DNA of 52,275 nucleotides from Gammaproteobacteria bacterium bin55. GTDB taxonomy: Bacteria; Pseudomonadota; Gammaproteobacteria; Pseudomonadales; Azotimanducaceae. This document shows, in pieces, positions 20,657 through 30,515 of the stretch. The translations under genes and the position numbers were made by a program. The stretch lies in NCBI GenBank assembly GCA_002238665.1, contig MPMU01000005.1:1-52275 (forward strand), written 5' to 3'. Within the stretch, counting starts at the first letter, position 1; every line of letters starts with the position of its first letter. The notes beneath the pieces were generated by a model. The model did not search any database. It was not told where the DNA came from and saw only the letters and a list, made by a program, of their open reading frames with translations.

Positions 20657-21604
20657 TTAACGCAGAAGCGCATTCGCAGTCAATTCCATTGAGTTGGCAA
20701 GTGCTTCTTTCGAGACACCACCGATTCGTAGCCTAGTGGCCACCAGCTCGGTCATTCCTAGTGTTTCCGCATATTCTTGAACTGTATCTCGCAGAGACGA
20801 CGGCGTTCCAACAATCGACCAGTCATTGGCAACCACCGTCGGTTGGTTTTTGAGATCCCGACGCACCATCTGCTGAGATTCTCGATCGAGACGTTCGGAG
20901 ACTCTTTTAATTTCCGTTTCATCGCGGGATACGAACACCGACCTCATGATGGGAGTTTCTTTTGGTACAGGCGTTTTTGCGTCGATGCAAGCAGCTCGGT
21001 GCTTGGTGTAATTGTCGAGGAGTCGCTCTTTCGTTTCCATCGGCGATGCAAGATACGGAAAACCTAACGTACCCGCTTGTTTTAGAGCCAACGGACCAAA
21101 AGCTGCGACGTAGATGGTCGGATGTGGTTTCTGTACGGGTACTGGACTCACACGAATTTCCGATCCATCCGCCTCTGAATACAGTGTTTCCCCTGCCCAC
21201 GCTCTCAGCATCAGATCAAGGTTATGTGCGAAAATCTTGCGTTTCTGATGCCGGTCCACATCGAATACGTCGAACATCGAAGCGGCGTAACCTCGTCCAA
21301 TTCCTAAGATCACACGCCCATTGGAGATCTGATCCAGCACAGCCACCTGCTCCGCGGCAAGGATCGGATGACGCAAAGGCAAGAGATACGAAGTCGTACC
21401 GAGTTTGAGTTGCTTTGTTACTGCTGCTACACTAGCCAACAACATTAATGGATCAGGAATCGCACCTTCTCGTGAAAAGTGGTGTTCGGGGAGAAAAATC
21501 GATTCGTAGCCCCAGGATTCAGCCAAAACAGCTTGTTCACACAGCGAGGATACTCCGTCTACCATACCCATGTGCCAAGGGGTCAATGCCAGTTTGACTT
21601 TCAA
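20657..21604 (-). CDS. LLM class flavin-dependent oxidoreductase (luciferase-like)
   Basis: AESWGYESIFLPEHHFSREGAIPDPLMLLASVAAVTKQLKLGTTSYLLPLRHPILAAEQVAVLDQISNGRVILGIGRGY. Confidence 0.92.
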   Translation of the reverse strand: MKVKLALTPWHMGMVDGVSSLCEQAVLAESWGYESIFLPEHHFSREGAIPDPLMLLASVAAVTKQLKLGTTSYLLPLRHPILAAEQVAVLDQISNGRVILGIGRGYAASMFDVFDVDRHQKRKIFAHNLDLMLRAWAGETLYSEADGSEIRVSPVPVQKPHPTIYVAAFGPLALKQAGTLGFPYLASPMETKERLLDNYTKHRAACIDAKTPVPKETPIMRSVFVSRDETEIKRVSERLDRESQQMVRRDLKNQPTVVANDWSIVGTPSSLRDTVQEYAETLGMTELVATRLRIGGVSKEALANSMELTANALLR

Positions 21605-21762
21605 CTTACACGCAACACTTTTGTCGATTCACTACTCTAACTACTCTAAATTGTGCATAAACGGGACGGATTTGTGAGATTGGAGCAAATTTATAATTGG
21701 CTTCCCACCGCTAGGCCATGTTTCTCGTAGTTCCATTCATTATGTTCCAAGGAGATTGAATT

Positions 21763-22755
21763 TTGCCATCGGATGTGGTAGTTGAGTCCTCGATCGAAAT
21801 AGATCACATTACCCATTTCTACAAAAAGAACCAAAATATCCTTGAAGATGTAAATCTTTCACTCGGCACTGGGTTATTTGGACTGCTAGGTGCAAACGGC
21901 GCAGGTAAATCGACGCTCATGCGAATCATCTGCACGCTCCTAGTTCCAAAGGAAGGGTCAGCCAGGGTATGTGGTTACGATGTCGTAAAAGACTGTAGGC
22001 AAGTTCGGGAGCTCATAGGCTACCTGCCACAGGAGTTCAGTGCATGGCGATTACATAGGGTAGAAGAGGTGCTAGACACGCTGGCACAGATTTCTGGTAT
22101 GACGAACAAGAAAATTCGGCGTGCTCGAGTTGCTGAAGTGCTTGAATCGGTAGGACTGGATGCTGTAGCAGATCGAAAAGTCAAAAAACTCTCTGGCGGC
22201 ATGGTGAGACGTCTCGGTGTCGCACAGGCATTGGTCCACGAACCACAAGTCCTTATAGTCGACGAGCCTACCGTGGGTCTTGATCCGGAAGAACGCATGC
22301 GTTTTCGCCAGTTAATGACCCAACTAGGCCGTGATCGCACGATCCTGCTCTCAACACACATCGTCGCCGATCTAGGGAGTGGTGTGAGTCAGATAGCGAT
22401 CCTTGATGACGGAAATATCTCATTTCAAGGTGAACCCACTGAACTGCTCAACCGCGCACAGGATTTTGTATATCGGATACCTTCTTCAGAGGAAGGCCTA
22501 TTGAGCGATGAGTTGGACTTCGAAATCGTTTCCCGAGAAGGATTCGATCAAGATGCGACTGTACGAGTGGTGGTGGATGATCCCGACGCGGTTCCTTCCA
22601 GTGCTGAAAAGGTGAATGACCCTAGCCTCGAAGAAGCCTACCTAGCGTTCATGGCGGCCCGAGGGAAATTATCGACCGCGCGTCAGATCGAAGAAGAACT
22701 AGATGCCAAAGCTAAGAAAAAGCAGGAACGCATGAAACTGAAGAAGCTGCGTTAG
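21763..22755 (+). CDS. ABC transporter ATP-binding protein (TTG start)
   Basis: LLGANGAGKSTLMRI (Walker A), KLSGGMVRRLGVAQAL (signature), VLIVDEPTVGLDP (Walker B), Lys-rich C-terminal tail. Confidence 0.95.
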   Translation: MPSDVVVESSIEIDHITHFYKKNQNILEDVNLSLGTGLFGLLGANGAGKSTLMRIICTLLVPKEGSARVCGYDVVKDCRQVRELIGYLPQEFSAWRLHRVEEVLDTLAQISGMTNKKIRRARVAEVLESVGLDAVADRKVKKLSGGMVRRLGVAQALVHEPQVLIVDEPTVGLDPEERMRFRQLMTQLGRDRTILLSTHIVADLGSGVSQIAILDDGNISFQGEPTELLNRAQDFVYRIPSSEEGLLSDELDFEIVSREGFDQDATVRVVVDDPDAVPSSAEKVNDPSLEEAYLAFMAARGKLSTARQIEEELDAKAKKKQERMKLKKLR

Positions 22756-22769
22756 GAGGAATCTCACTG

Positions 22770-25700
22770 ATGGACTACGCAGCACGCATCTGGGGAGTTT
22801 CCCTTTCGGAAATGCGATCCGCATCCCGATTAGCAAGAACCTGGTTGTTTGTCGTGATTGGCTTATTAATCACGGTCCCCGCCTACCTCGGTTCAGCGTT
22901 CAGCCACTATAACCTCGGCGCGTTTGAACCGTATCTCAGCATGGTATCCAATGTTCGCTACATTTTTGCGGCTCAGATTGGTGGATCACTTATTTTGGTG
23001 TATTCCATTGGCATCGTATTCCTTGCATTTGACATCCGGGTCAGAGACAAAAATGCGCGAATGCACGAAGTCCTGGAATCGCGACCAATTGACAATTTTG
23101 GATTTCTACTAGGCAGAACCCTGGGCATTACATTTATCGCGCTACTGCCGATATTGGTCACAATGTTTCTAGCGCTCATTATTGCGTTTGCCACTCAATT
23201 CAATGTAGCTTTCCAGGTCGCCATTCCTCAACCGCACTCGTTTTGGCAATTCATTCTCATAGATCTGGTTCCGAACATCTTTTTCTATGCCGCGTTCGTG
23301 GTTTTCCTTGCAATGGTGTTGAGATTTCGACTCTTGGTGATTATTTTTGGTATCGGATTTATGGTACTGCTGTTCTACGTTGCAGCTCTCATGCCTTACC
23401 AACTCTCCGATGTGCTCACATGGATGAGTGTGCAGGAATACCCATCCGATGTCAGACCATTCTTCACGAACACCCTCACCCTACTTGAACGACTTGCGAT
23501 CATCGTTTTTAGCCTGGGAATGCTTTATCTTGCTACATTAGCACATCACAGACATGACGGTTACGTACACGCCCGCGTAACTGCACTAGGTGTTGGTTTA
23601 GTTGTAGTTGGTTGCTTGGGTTTTTATGGGGTTTACCTCAATTCAGTAAACGAGGCAGACGATCGACTCGTTTGGACTAACGAGCATCTGAAAGTCGATC
23701 AGAGTTTTCCGAACACAAGCCTAGATGTGAAGGAACTAACCGGTTCAATTGATGTAAATCCCGGTTCAATTCTTCAAGCGCAATATTCGCTTAGCGTCGA
23801 GGTGATTGATACGAACGGGACCGAGGGCCTACTATTCTCCTTCAATCCAGCGATGGACATAGAGGAAATCAGGCTGGATGGATCTACGCTACAAGATTTT
23901 GAGTTTGAAAACGGCTTACTCGTTCTAAACCCCAAAACGTTCTACCCGATCGGTTCTAAACACGAAATTGAGCTAGTAGCGGAAGGAGTTCCAGATGAGC
24001 TATTTCAGTATCTAGATAGTGGCATCGACCTCTATGGCAATACAGCATTTACTGGCATCAATTTGCGGCTACTTGGGCAATTCAATTCAATTTTCACCTC
24101 AGATGTGGTGGCCCTCCCGCCTGATGCCGCTTGGTACCCGCAAGCTGGTCCCCACGTAAACCGCGATCAAATCACACGGAGACCAAGAGATTTCTTCACG
24201 GTTGATTTACAGATCAATCTACCTGAAGACTGGGTTGTAGCAGGTCCCCGAGAGCAGAACTCCAGTCTGTCTCAAGGGGGAGTAGCTTCCTATCGAATTA
24301 ATCCAAAGATACCTGTCCCGTCGTTGGCGCTTGTGGCTGACGAATTCCACCGAGTTGCCGCTGAAATTGAAGGCATCACATTTGAGTTGCTGTTTCATCC
24401 TAAACACACCAAAAATCTAGCAATCTTCGCAGATCTCAAAGATGAAATAGTCCGTGACATTGAAGAACGGCTGCGGACTGCCGCTCGATTTGGGCTAGAT
24501 TACCCTTTCTCTACATTGTCACTGGTGGAAGTTCCCGCCAATCTGAAGATTTTCGGTGGTGGTTGGCGTATGGATACGGTTCAATCGCAACCTGGCATCC
24601 TGTTCATGCGAGAACTGAATTTCCCTACTACAAGCTTCGTCAAGCAGACGAATTTTGAGAATCGCACCGAATGGGATGAGGAAACACAGAAAGAGTACAA
24701 GTTTGGTCTCTTGGAGAGCTTCCTACGGAACGACTTACTGGGTGGCAACATTTTTTTGGGATTTGTCCGAAATCTCTTTGTTTTTCAGACAGGAGCAACC
24801 GGTTCAGGTGCTGAAGCACTCGACTTTACCGTCGAAGCATTGGTAAATCAGCTTGTTGTTGGAGATTCAGGCTTCTTCTCTGCCTACATGATGGCTGATG
24901 CCAATCCTACTGGTCAAGGCACTTTCCTCAGCAGCAGTACACAGGCAACCTATACGGGTAGGCAGGCACCAACAGTGTCGACGTCAAGAGTCCGAGAAAT
25001 GGTGTTCAACACGAACTCGACTTGGGAATCAGCCATGGATTACCCACTCAATAAACTACCGTTTTCCGAAGACCCAGGGACCTCATTGAAGGTCCTTGAG
25101 ATGAAAGGTAACAAACTTGCGAGCGCCATTATCGATGGCTTGGGAAAAGAAGAAGCAGGTGAAATCGTTAGTCATTTGATCAAGCAACACCAAGGGACAA
25201 GCTACACGTATGACGATTTGAGACAGATATCTGCCGATCTGGAAATTCCTATCGATCAAGTCGTTGGTGATTGGCTCAACGATATCAAATTGCCAGGTTA
25301 CTTGGTCTCCTCAGGTTCAATAGTTCGGGTCTCCGATGATGCCAGCAACCAACCTCGATATCAAACTTCATTTCACCTACATAATGGTGAAGACGTTCCG
25401 GGTGTTGTAACGGCATGGTACACCACCGGTTCACAAGAAGTAAATTCACAGACAAACGCGATTACTATCCCGCCTGAATCATCGATACGGATTAATTTGA
25501 TTAGCCAGGATCCACTTACCGAAGTAGGTGTGCAACCTTATCTCTCACTTAATCGAGACTCAATTCCAGTCAGATTAGGTAGGAAAACGGACGATCAGTC
25601 CATAGAGCAAGTATCCGAAGGTCCACGACCACTTGTAGAATCAAGTAATTGGATGCCCCCAGAACAAACTGGAATCATCGTCGATGACCTAGATGAGGGA

Positions 25701-26258
25701 TTCTCTACAGATAATCCTGACTTAGACGTAATTCCTGAATGGGTACCAAACTTCGTCAAGGCATTTATCCCAAAACCGGATATTGATCAAAAACTACCAG
25801 TCCATCGCAGTGGAGCGATAGGATATGCGTGGGCTAGAGAGACTACGGAAGGCGCATTCGGAACTTATCGCCGAACCACTGCGAGAATCGACAGTGGTGG
25901 AACCGAATCGACAGCTGTTTATTGCTATTTCAAAACAGAAATTCCAATGCCGGGTACATGGAAGCTTGATTTCTATCTGCCGGAGGCAAATTTCAATAAA
26001 ACTGAAGCTATGAAACTTCGAAAAGCAATGGTTGGCGAATGGAGGGACACTGCTAATCAGGGGATCTACGGCATTACACTTCAATTCTTGGATCAAGAGC
26101 ACGAAATCGAATTCGATGCCTCCGTCGGTTCCCAGGGATGGAATCAACTAGGTGAGTTTGAACTACCTGTAGCACCCGTCACCGTGAGAATTTCAAACAA
26201 ATCTGACGGCGATACCCTCTTTGCGGATGCAATTCGCTGGACACCACCAGCTTCTTGA
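22770..26258 (+). CDS. ABC-2 type permease fused to a degenerate M1-peptidase-like domain and a golvesin-like C-terminal domain (1162 aa)
   Basis: N-terminal ~290 aa with about 7 hydrophobic segments; M1-like region with EALVNQLVVG in place of HExxHxW; C-terminal GTYRRTTARIDSGGTESTAVYCYFKTEIPMPGTWKLDFYLPEA...DQEHEIEFDASVGSQGWNQLGEFELPVAPVTVRISNKSDGDTLFADAIRWTPP. Confidence 0.75.
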   Translation: MDYAARIWGVSLSEMRSASRLARTWLFVVIGLLITVPAYLGSAFSHYNLGAFEPYLSMVSNVRYIFAAQIGGSLILVYSIGIVFLAFDIRVRDKNARMHEVLESRPIDNFGFLLGRTLGITFIALLPILVTMFLALIIAFATQFNVAFQVAIPQPHSFWQFILIDLVPNIFFYAAFVVFLAMVLRFRLLVIIFGIGFMVLLFYVAALMPYQLSDVLTWMSVQEYPSDVRPFFTNTLTLLERLAIIVFSLGMLYLATLAHHRHDGYVHARVTALGVGLVVVGCLGFYGVYLNSVNEADDRLVWTNEHLKVDQSFPNTSLDVKELTGSIDVNPGSILQAQYSLSVEVIDTNGTEGLLFSFNPAMDIEEIRLDGSTLQDFEFENGLLVLNPKTFYPIGSKHEIELVAEGVPDELFQYLDSGIDLYGNTAFTGINLRLLGQFNSIFTSDVVALPPDAAWYPQAGPHVNRDQITRRPRDFFTVDLQINLPEDWVVAGPREQNSSLSQGGVASYRINPKIPVPSLALVADEFHRVAAEIEGITFELLFHPKHTKNLAIFADLKDEIVRDIEERLRTAARFGLDYPFSTLSLVEVPANLKIFGGGWRMDTVQSQPGILFMRELNFPTTSFVKQTNFENRTEWDEETQKEYKFGLLESFLRNDLLGGNIFLGFVRNLFVFQTGATGSGAEALDFTVEALVNQLVVGDSGFFSAYMMADANPTGQGTFLSSSTQATYTGRQAPTVSTSRVREMVFNTNSTWESAMDYPLNKLPFSEDPGTSLKVLEMKGNKLASAIIDGLGKEEAGEIVSHLIKQHQGTSYTYDDLRQISADLEIPIDQVVGDWLNDIKLPGYLVSSGSIVRVSDDASNQPRYQTSFHLHNGEDVPGVVTAWYTTGSQEVNSQTNAITIPPESSIRINLISQDPLTEVGVQPYLSLNRDSIPVRLGRKTDDQSIEQVSEGPRPLVESSNWMPPEQTGIIVDDLDEGFSTDNPDLDVIPEWVPNFVKAFIPKPDIDQKLPVHRSGAIGYAWARETTEGAFGTYRRTTARIDSGGTESTAVYCYFKTEIPMPGTWKLDFYLPEANFNKTEAMKLRKAMVGEWRDTANQGIYGITLQFLDQEHEIEFDASVGSQGWNQLGEFELPVAPVTVRISNKSDGDTLFADAIRWTPPAS

Positions 26259-26282
26259 GGAACGGTCACAAATTTTAAGTTA

Positions 26283-27380
26283 TTGATATTTATGTATAAA
26301 TCTGTAGTCGGCTTGATCCGATACCTAGCATGTCTGGCGACCATTGGCTTATTGGTCAGCTGTTCTCAACCCACTCCTTCCATCAATGTTGAATTTCGGA
26401 TCCCGGTGGAAGTCGCCGAGATCAACAAAGGTACGGTTGAAAGTCTTATCACGGCAACTGGCATTCTTCGAACCGCGGAAGTGGCCAATGTGTCCGTGGA
26501 GGTACCTGGATATATCTACCTCGCGAGAGATGAGAACGGCAATCGTCTAAGAGAAGGCGATACGGTAACGGTCGGCCAGCAGATCGCGCAGGTAACAGGT
26601 GAAGATGCTAGATTGAACGCAAGGATCGAATCGACCAGACTAGCGTTGAATACCGCGAAAGCAGAACTTGATCGAAGACAGGATTTGTACGACAAGGGCT
26701 TAATTGCGGAAACAGAAGTTCGTCAGCAGGAAGTAAGTTACGAAGACGCTCTGTTCAGCTATGACCAGAGTCGGAACCAGGCGGGTAAGCAAAACATCAC
26801 GTCTCCCATTGAAGGCATCATTCTCAAGCTGGCCCGAGATACGCAGGACTTGCCAATCGCAGATGGCATGCTAGTGGCACCGGGATTTGAACTCGCTCGT
26901 ATCGGCCCCGTCGAGGAGCTAATCGCCGACGTAAATCTCATTGGACCTGAACTAGGCAAGATCAAAGTGGGTCAATCGGCACGAATCCGGCACTATGCCT
27001 ATCGCGACAAAATGCACGCTGGCGAGGTCACACATTTAGCACCCACACTTGATCCCATCAATCACACGTTTAAGGCAGAAATCCTCGTTTCTAACCCAGA
27101 CGGTCTGCTACTACCCGGTATGTACGTAGAAACTTTCGTAATCCTTGATCAGCGTACGGACGTGATCGTGGTACCTCGGTCGTCGATAACCAGCCGATCA
27201 GGAAACAGCATCGTTTTCGTACTGGATGGACAACGGACTAGACAGCAGCAAGTTCAGCTTGGACTCGGAGATGACTATCAGGTTCAAGTTCTAGAAGGCG
27301 TCGATGTAGGTGACAGGGTGGTCGTCAACGGCTTGGAAACCTTAACCGACGGTACGCGAGTGCGAGTTCTAGGTAGCTAA
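26283..27380 (+). CDS. RND efflux periplasmic adaptor (membrane fusion) lipoprotein
   Basis: Lipobox LLVSC; EVPGYIYLARDENGNRLREGDTV, coiled coil, ITSPIEGIIL, beta-barrel region, ERVVVNGLETL-type ending. Confidence 0.9.
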   Translation: MIFMYKSVVGLIRYLACLATIGLLVSCSQPTPSINVEFRIPVEVAEINKGTVESLITATGILRTAEVANVSVEVPGYIYLARDENGNRLREGDTVTVGQQIAQVTGEDARLNARIESTRLALNTAKAELDRRQDLYDKGLIAETEVRQQEVSYEDALFSYDQSRNQAGKQNITSPIEGIILKLARDTQDLPIADGMLVAPGFELARIGPVEELIADVNLIGPELGKIKVGQSARIRHYAYRDKMHAGEVTHLAPTLDPINHTFKAEILVSNPDGLLLPGMYVETFVILDQRTDVIVVPRSSITSRSGNSIVFVLDGQRTRQQQVQLGLGDDYQVQVLEGVDVGDRVVVNGLETLTDGTRVRVLGS

Positions 27381-30300
27381 GTGAACTTTTTTGAGTCGCT
27401 CGCACAGTTAGCGACACGGCGACCCATTGCAGTTAGCGTCGTTGCCATTACGGTTACGATCATTGGCTATCTTGCTTGGCAACAACGGCCAATCGATTTA
27501 CTTCCTGACCTCCAAAGTCCCTCAGTCGTAGTTTCCCTACGGGCAGGTGATCGACCACCTGCGGAAATGGAGAGACTTTTTGGTGAAAACTTAGAGCAAC
27601 AAATCTTCACGGTCAAAGACGTTCGCAACATTGAGCAGGTTGCTCGAACTGGACGAATCATCGCGACAGTCACATTTGATTGGGCTGCGGATCTGGATAT
27701 TGGTCTAATCGACATTCAGAAAGCGGTGGGTAGTCTAGAAAGCGATCCGAACGTCGACGAAATCGTGGTACGAAGATTTGACCCACGACAAGATCCGATA
27801 TTGGTCTATGGCATGGTGGCCCCTTCTGGGGCACCTAATCTGATTGAACTTCGCCAACTCGCCAAGCGCCAACTCGCAAGCGCACTCGAACAGCTACCTG
27901 GTGTGGCAGAAGTCCAAGTCACGGGTGGCAGACTCAAGGAAATACGTGTTCAGGTAGACCGTTACCAGCTGGATGCGTTCAATATTCCACTGTCACTTCT
28001 TGAGAACCAACTCAACAGCGAAAATCAAGACATTACAGCAGGAACGGTCGAAGAGAATGATCGCGTACTCCAGTTACGCAGTCGATCAAGGTTCAACGAT
28101 GCACAGGATATTCGCGATCTGGTAGTGCGCTACGTCAATACCGAAGGTGGGATATTCAAACCGATTCGTGTGAAAGACTTCGCAGAAGTAATCGAAGCTG
28201 AGCAGGAAGTAGATCATGTGGTTCTTGTAGACGGTATTGAAGGTGTCGGATTATCGATTTACAAGGAAGCTGGAGCCAATACAGTCGAAGTGTCTAGAAC
28301 GCTCACGGAGACCATCGAAAAACTCTCAGTCGATTTACCCAATATTGAACTCAAACAGATTACAGATAACGCAGTACTGGTAGTCGATGCTTTGGACGAT
28401 TTACAAATCGCCGCCGTGATCGGCATATTCTTGGCCGTAGTCATACTGGCGATCTTCTTACGGTCAGCAGGTGCAACGCTCATCGTCACAGCAGCGGTTC
28501 CCGTTTCTATCTGCAGTACGTTGTTCTTCATGCATTTAGGCGACTACAGTCTAAATATTGTGACGCTGGGTGGTCTTGCTCTCGGTGCAGGTATGTTGGT
28601 GGATAACGCAATAGTCGTCGTTGAGTCAATGTATCGAAATGTCAGTCAAGGTCATGCTCCAGAAATCGCCGCAGCAAAAGGTACCAGCCAAGTAGCAGGT
28701 GCAATCACCGCTAGCACATTGACCACCTGTGTCGTGTTTTTACCTGTATTTTTTGTGCAGGGACTTGCAGCGCGTCTGATCGAGGGAATTGCATTCACAG
28801 TTGTACTGTCACTGCTCGCCTCTCTCGTAGTTGCCATTTTCCTGATTCCGGCATTGGGCAAGTGGTTCCTACCGAAAGAAACTTCTGACTTAAAACACAA
28901 TCGCGTCGAGAATCCTGGAGCGATTCGTACGGGTGTAGAGAACTTCACGAGGCTACTGCTCCGAGCGCCAAGTATCGTCGTTGGAACAGCCATCTTGATT
29001 ACCGGTACAGCAATCTACTTCCTTGTTCAGTTAGGCACGGAATTGCTTCCACCTGCAGACCCTAAGCAGTTTTCACTTCGTCTAGTGGGTACAGCGGGAC
29101 AGAGAGTGGAATCTACTGTAAACCAAGTCAAAGGAATCGAGGACATCATTCGCCAAAGTGCTCCAGATCACATCGCGGCTTCTCTGTCTGAGATAGGCCG
29201 CATTCCCGATGACGATCGCATCATTCGACAGGAGATGACTGAAGAGAATACAGCGCGCGTAAACGTTCGCGTAGCCGAAGGAGGTCCTACCGGTCGTCAT
29301 GTCGCAAGCCAGCTACAGGATGTCGTTGAGGAACTACCCAACGCGGAGATAGAGTGGGAAATTAACAAGAGCGCTTTGGCTAGTGCGCTCGGAACCTCTG
29401 GAGTACCGATATTGATTGAGGTGGCTGGACAGGAGCTACCCGACATACGTCGAGGTGTATCGCTCATACAGGAAGAACTAGAAAAACTGCCTCAGATTTG
29501 GAATATTCGTAATTCGTTCGAAGGTGGTCCTCCTGAATTGCATATTGAGCTTGATCATGCGTATGCGGATGCCTTACAGGTTAATGTTCAATCAGTTTCC
29601 CGGGTTCTCGAATCGAGTATTGATGGACGGATAGCGACACGTATGTCTGTCGGCGACGAAGAATATCCAATCACGATTCGTATGGACACTCCTCGCAAAG
29701 AGAATCTAGGTAACATAAAGTTCCGAACTGGCCAAGGGGTGGAAGTTGCTATTGGCGAGGTAGCGGAATTTAAAGAAGTAGAAGGCGCAAGAGAGGTACA
29801 TCGGCGCAACCAACGTCGCACAGGTCAGATCACCGCGCAAGTGACGGACGGCTATGAATTACCACAAGCCATTGCCGCAGTGAACGAAGTCCTAGTCAAT
29901 ACGCCTATTCCTGCAGGTCTCCAAGCATCTTTGCGTGGAGAGGAAGAGGAAAGAGTCAAGACTTTCAGTGAACTTCGCCTTGCCGGAATTCTTGCCATAC
30001 TGCTTGTCCTTATGGTACTCGCAGGATCGTTCGAATCTGTGCTTCAACCTATCACGGTGCTTGCTTCTATTCCGCTGGCATTGGTTGGTGTGTCGATTGC
30101 AATGGTCCCTATGGGAGATCCGGTAGGCGTCATGGCCATGCTAGGTTTGATTGTGTTATCAGGTGTTGCAGTCAACGACGCGGTGCTACTAATCTCCACC
30201 TCAAAACAGCTGATCCGAGATGGTGTCGAACGTCGAGAAGCATTGGCTCAAGCGGTTGGCATTCGTCTCCGTCCTGTAACCATGACTACACTCACGACTG

Positions 30301-30506
30301 CTTTGGCGTTGACTCCACTGCTCTTTGGTGGGGGAGAAGGTGCAGTACTACGACAACCGATGGCAATGACCATTATCGGTGGGATTATTACGTCAACCAT
30401 AGGATCGCTTATGGTGCTTCCTAGTCTCTACTTACTTCTAGACAACCTCTCGAGAATGGTTAGAGGGGTCAAGAGTACGCCTGACCTGGTTGAACAACCA
30501 AGTTAG
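27381..30506 (+). CDS. RND family efflux permease (GTG start)
   Basis: 1041 aa; FFESLAQLATRRPIAVSVV...RPIDLLPDLQSPSVVV; TM4 GGLALGAGMLVDNAIVVVESMYRN; MVLAGSFESVLQPITVLASIPLALVG. Confidence 0.95.
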   Translation: MNFFESLAQLATRRPIAVSVVAITVTIIGYLAWQQRPIDLLPDLQSPSVVVSLRAGDRPPAEMERLFGENLEQQIFTVKDVRNIEQVARTGRIIATVTFDWAADLDIGLIDIQKAVGSLESDPNVDEIVVRRFDPRQDPILVYGMVAPSGAPNLIELRQLAKRQLASALEQLPGVAEVQVTGGRLKEIRVQVDRYQLDAFNIPLSLLENQLNSENQDITAGTVEENDRVLQLRSRSRFNDAQDIRDLVVRYVNTEGGIFKPIRVKDFAEVIEAEQEVDHVVLVDGIEGVGLSIYKEAGANTVEVSRTLTETIEKLSVDLPNIELKQITDNAVLVVDALDDLQIAAVIGIFLAVVILAIFLRSAGATLIVTAAVPVSICSTLFFMHLGDYSLNIVTLGGLALGAGMLVDNAIVVVESMYRNVSQGHAPEIAAAKGTSQVAGAITASTLTTCVVFLPVFFVQGLAARLIEGIAFTVVLSLLASLVVAIFLIPALGKWFLPKETSDLKHNRVENPGAIRTGVENFTRLLLRAPSIVVGTAILITGTAIYFLVQLGTELLPPADPKQFSLRLVGTAGQRVESTVNQVKGIEDIIRQSAPDHIAASLSEIGRIPDDDRIIRQEMTEENTARVNVRVAEGGPTGRHVASQLQDVVEELPNAEIEWEINKSALASALGTSGVPILIEVAGQELPDIRRGVSLIQEELEKLPQIWNIRNSFEGGPPELHIELDHAYADALQVNVQSVSRVLESSIDGRIATRMSVGDEEYPITIRMDTPRKENLGNIKFRTGQGVEVAIGEVAEFKEVEGAREVHRRNQRRTGQITAQVTDGYELPQAIAAVNEVLVNTPIPAGLQASLRGEEEERVKTFSELRLAGILAILLVLMVLAGSFESVLQPITVLASIPLALVGVSIAMVPMGDPVGVMAMLGLIVLSGVAVNDAVLLISTSKQLIRDGVERREALAQAVGIRLRPVTMTTLTTALALTPLLFGGGEGAVLRQPMAMTIIGGIITSTIGSLMVLPSLYLLLDNLSRMVRGVKSTPDLVEQPS

Positions 30507-30515
30507 GTCCCGACG

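Noticed and set aside
27381-30506. Asp-Asn (VDNAIVV) instead of Asp-Asp in RND TM4 as a sign of inactivity
   Set aside because: D-N variants are common in RND families other than the AcrB type, so not evidence of loss of function.
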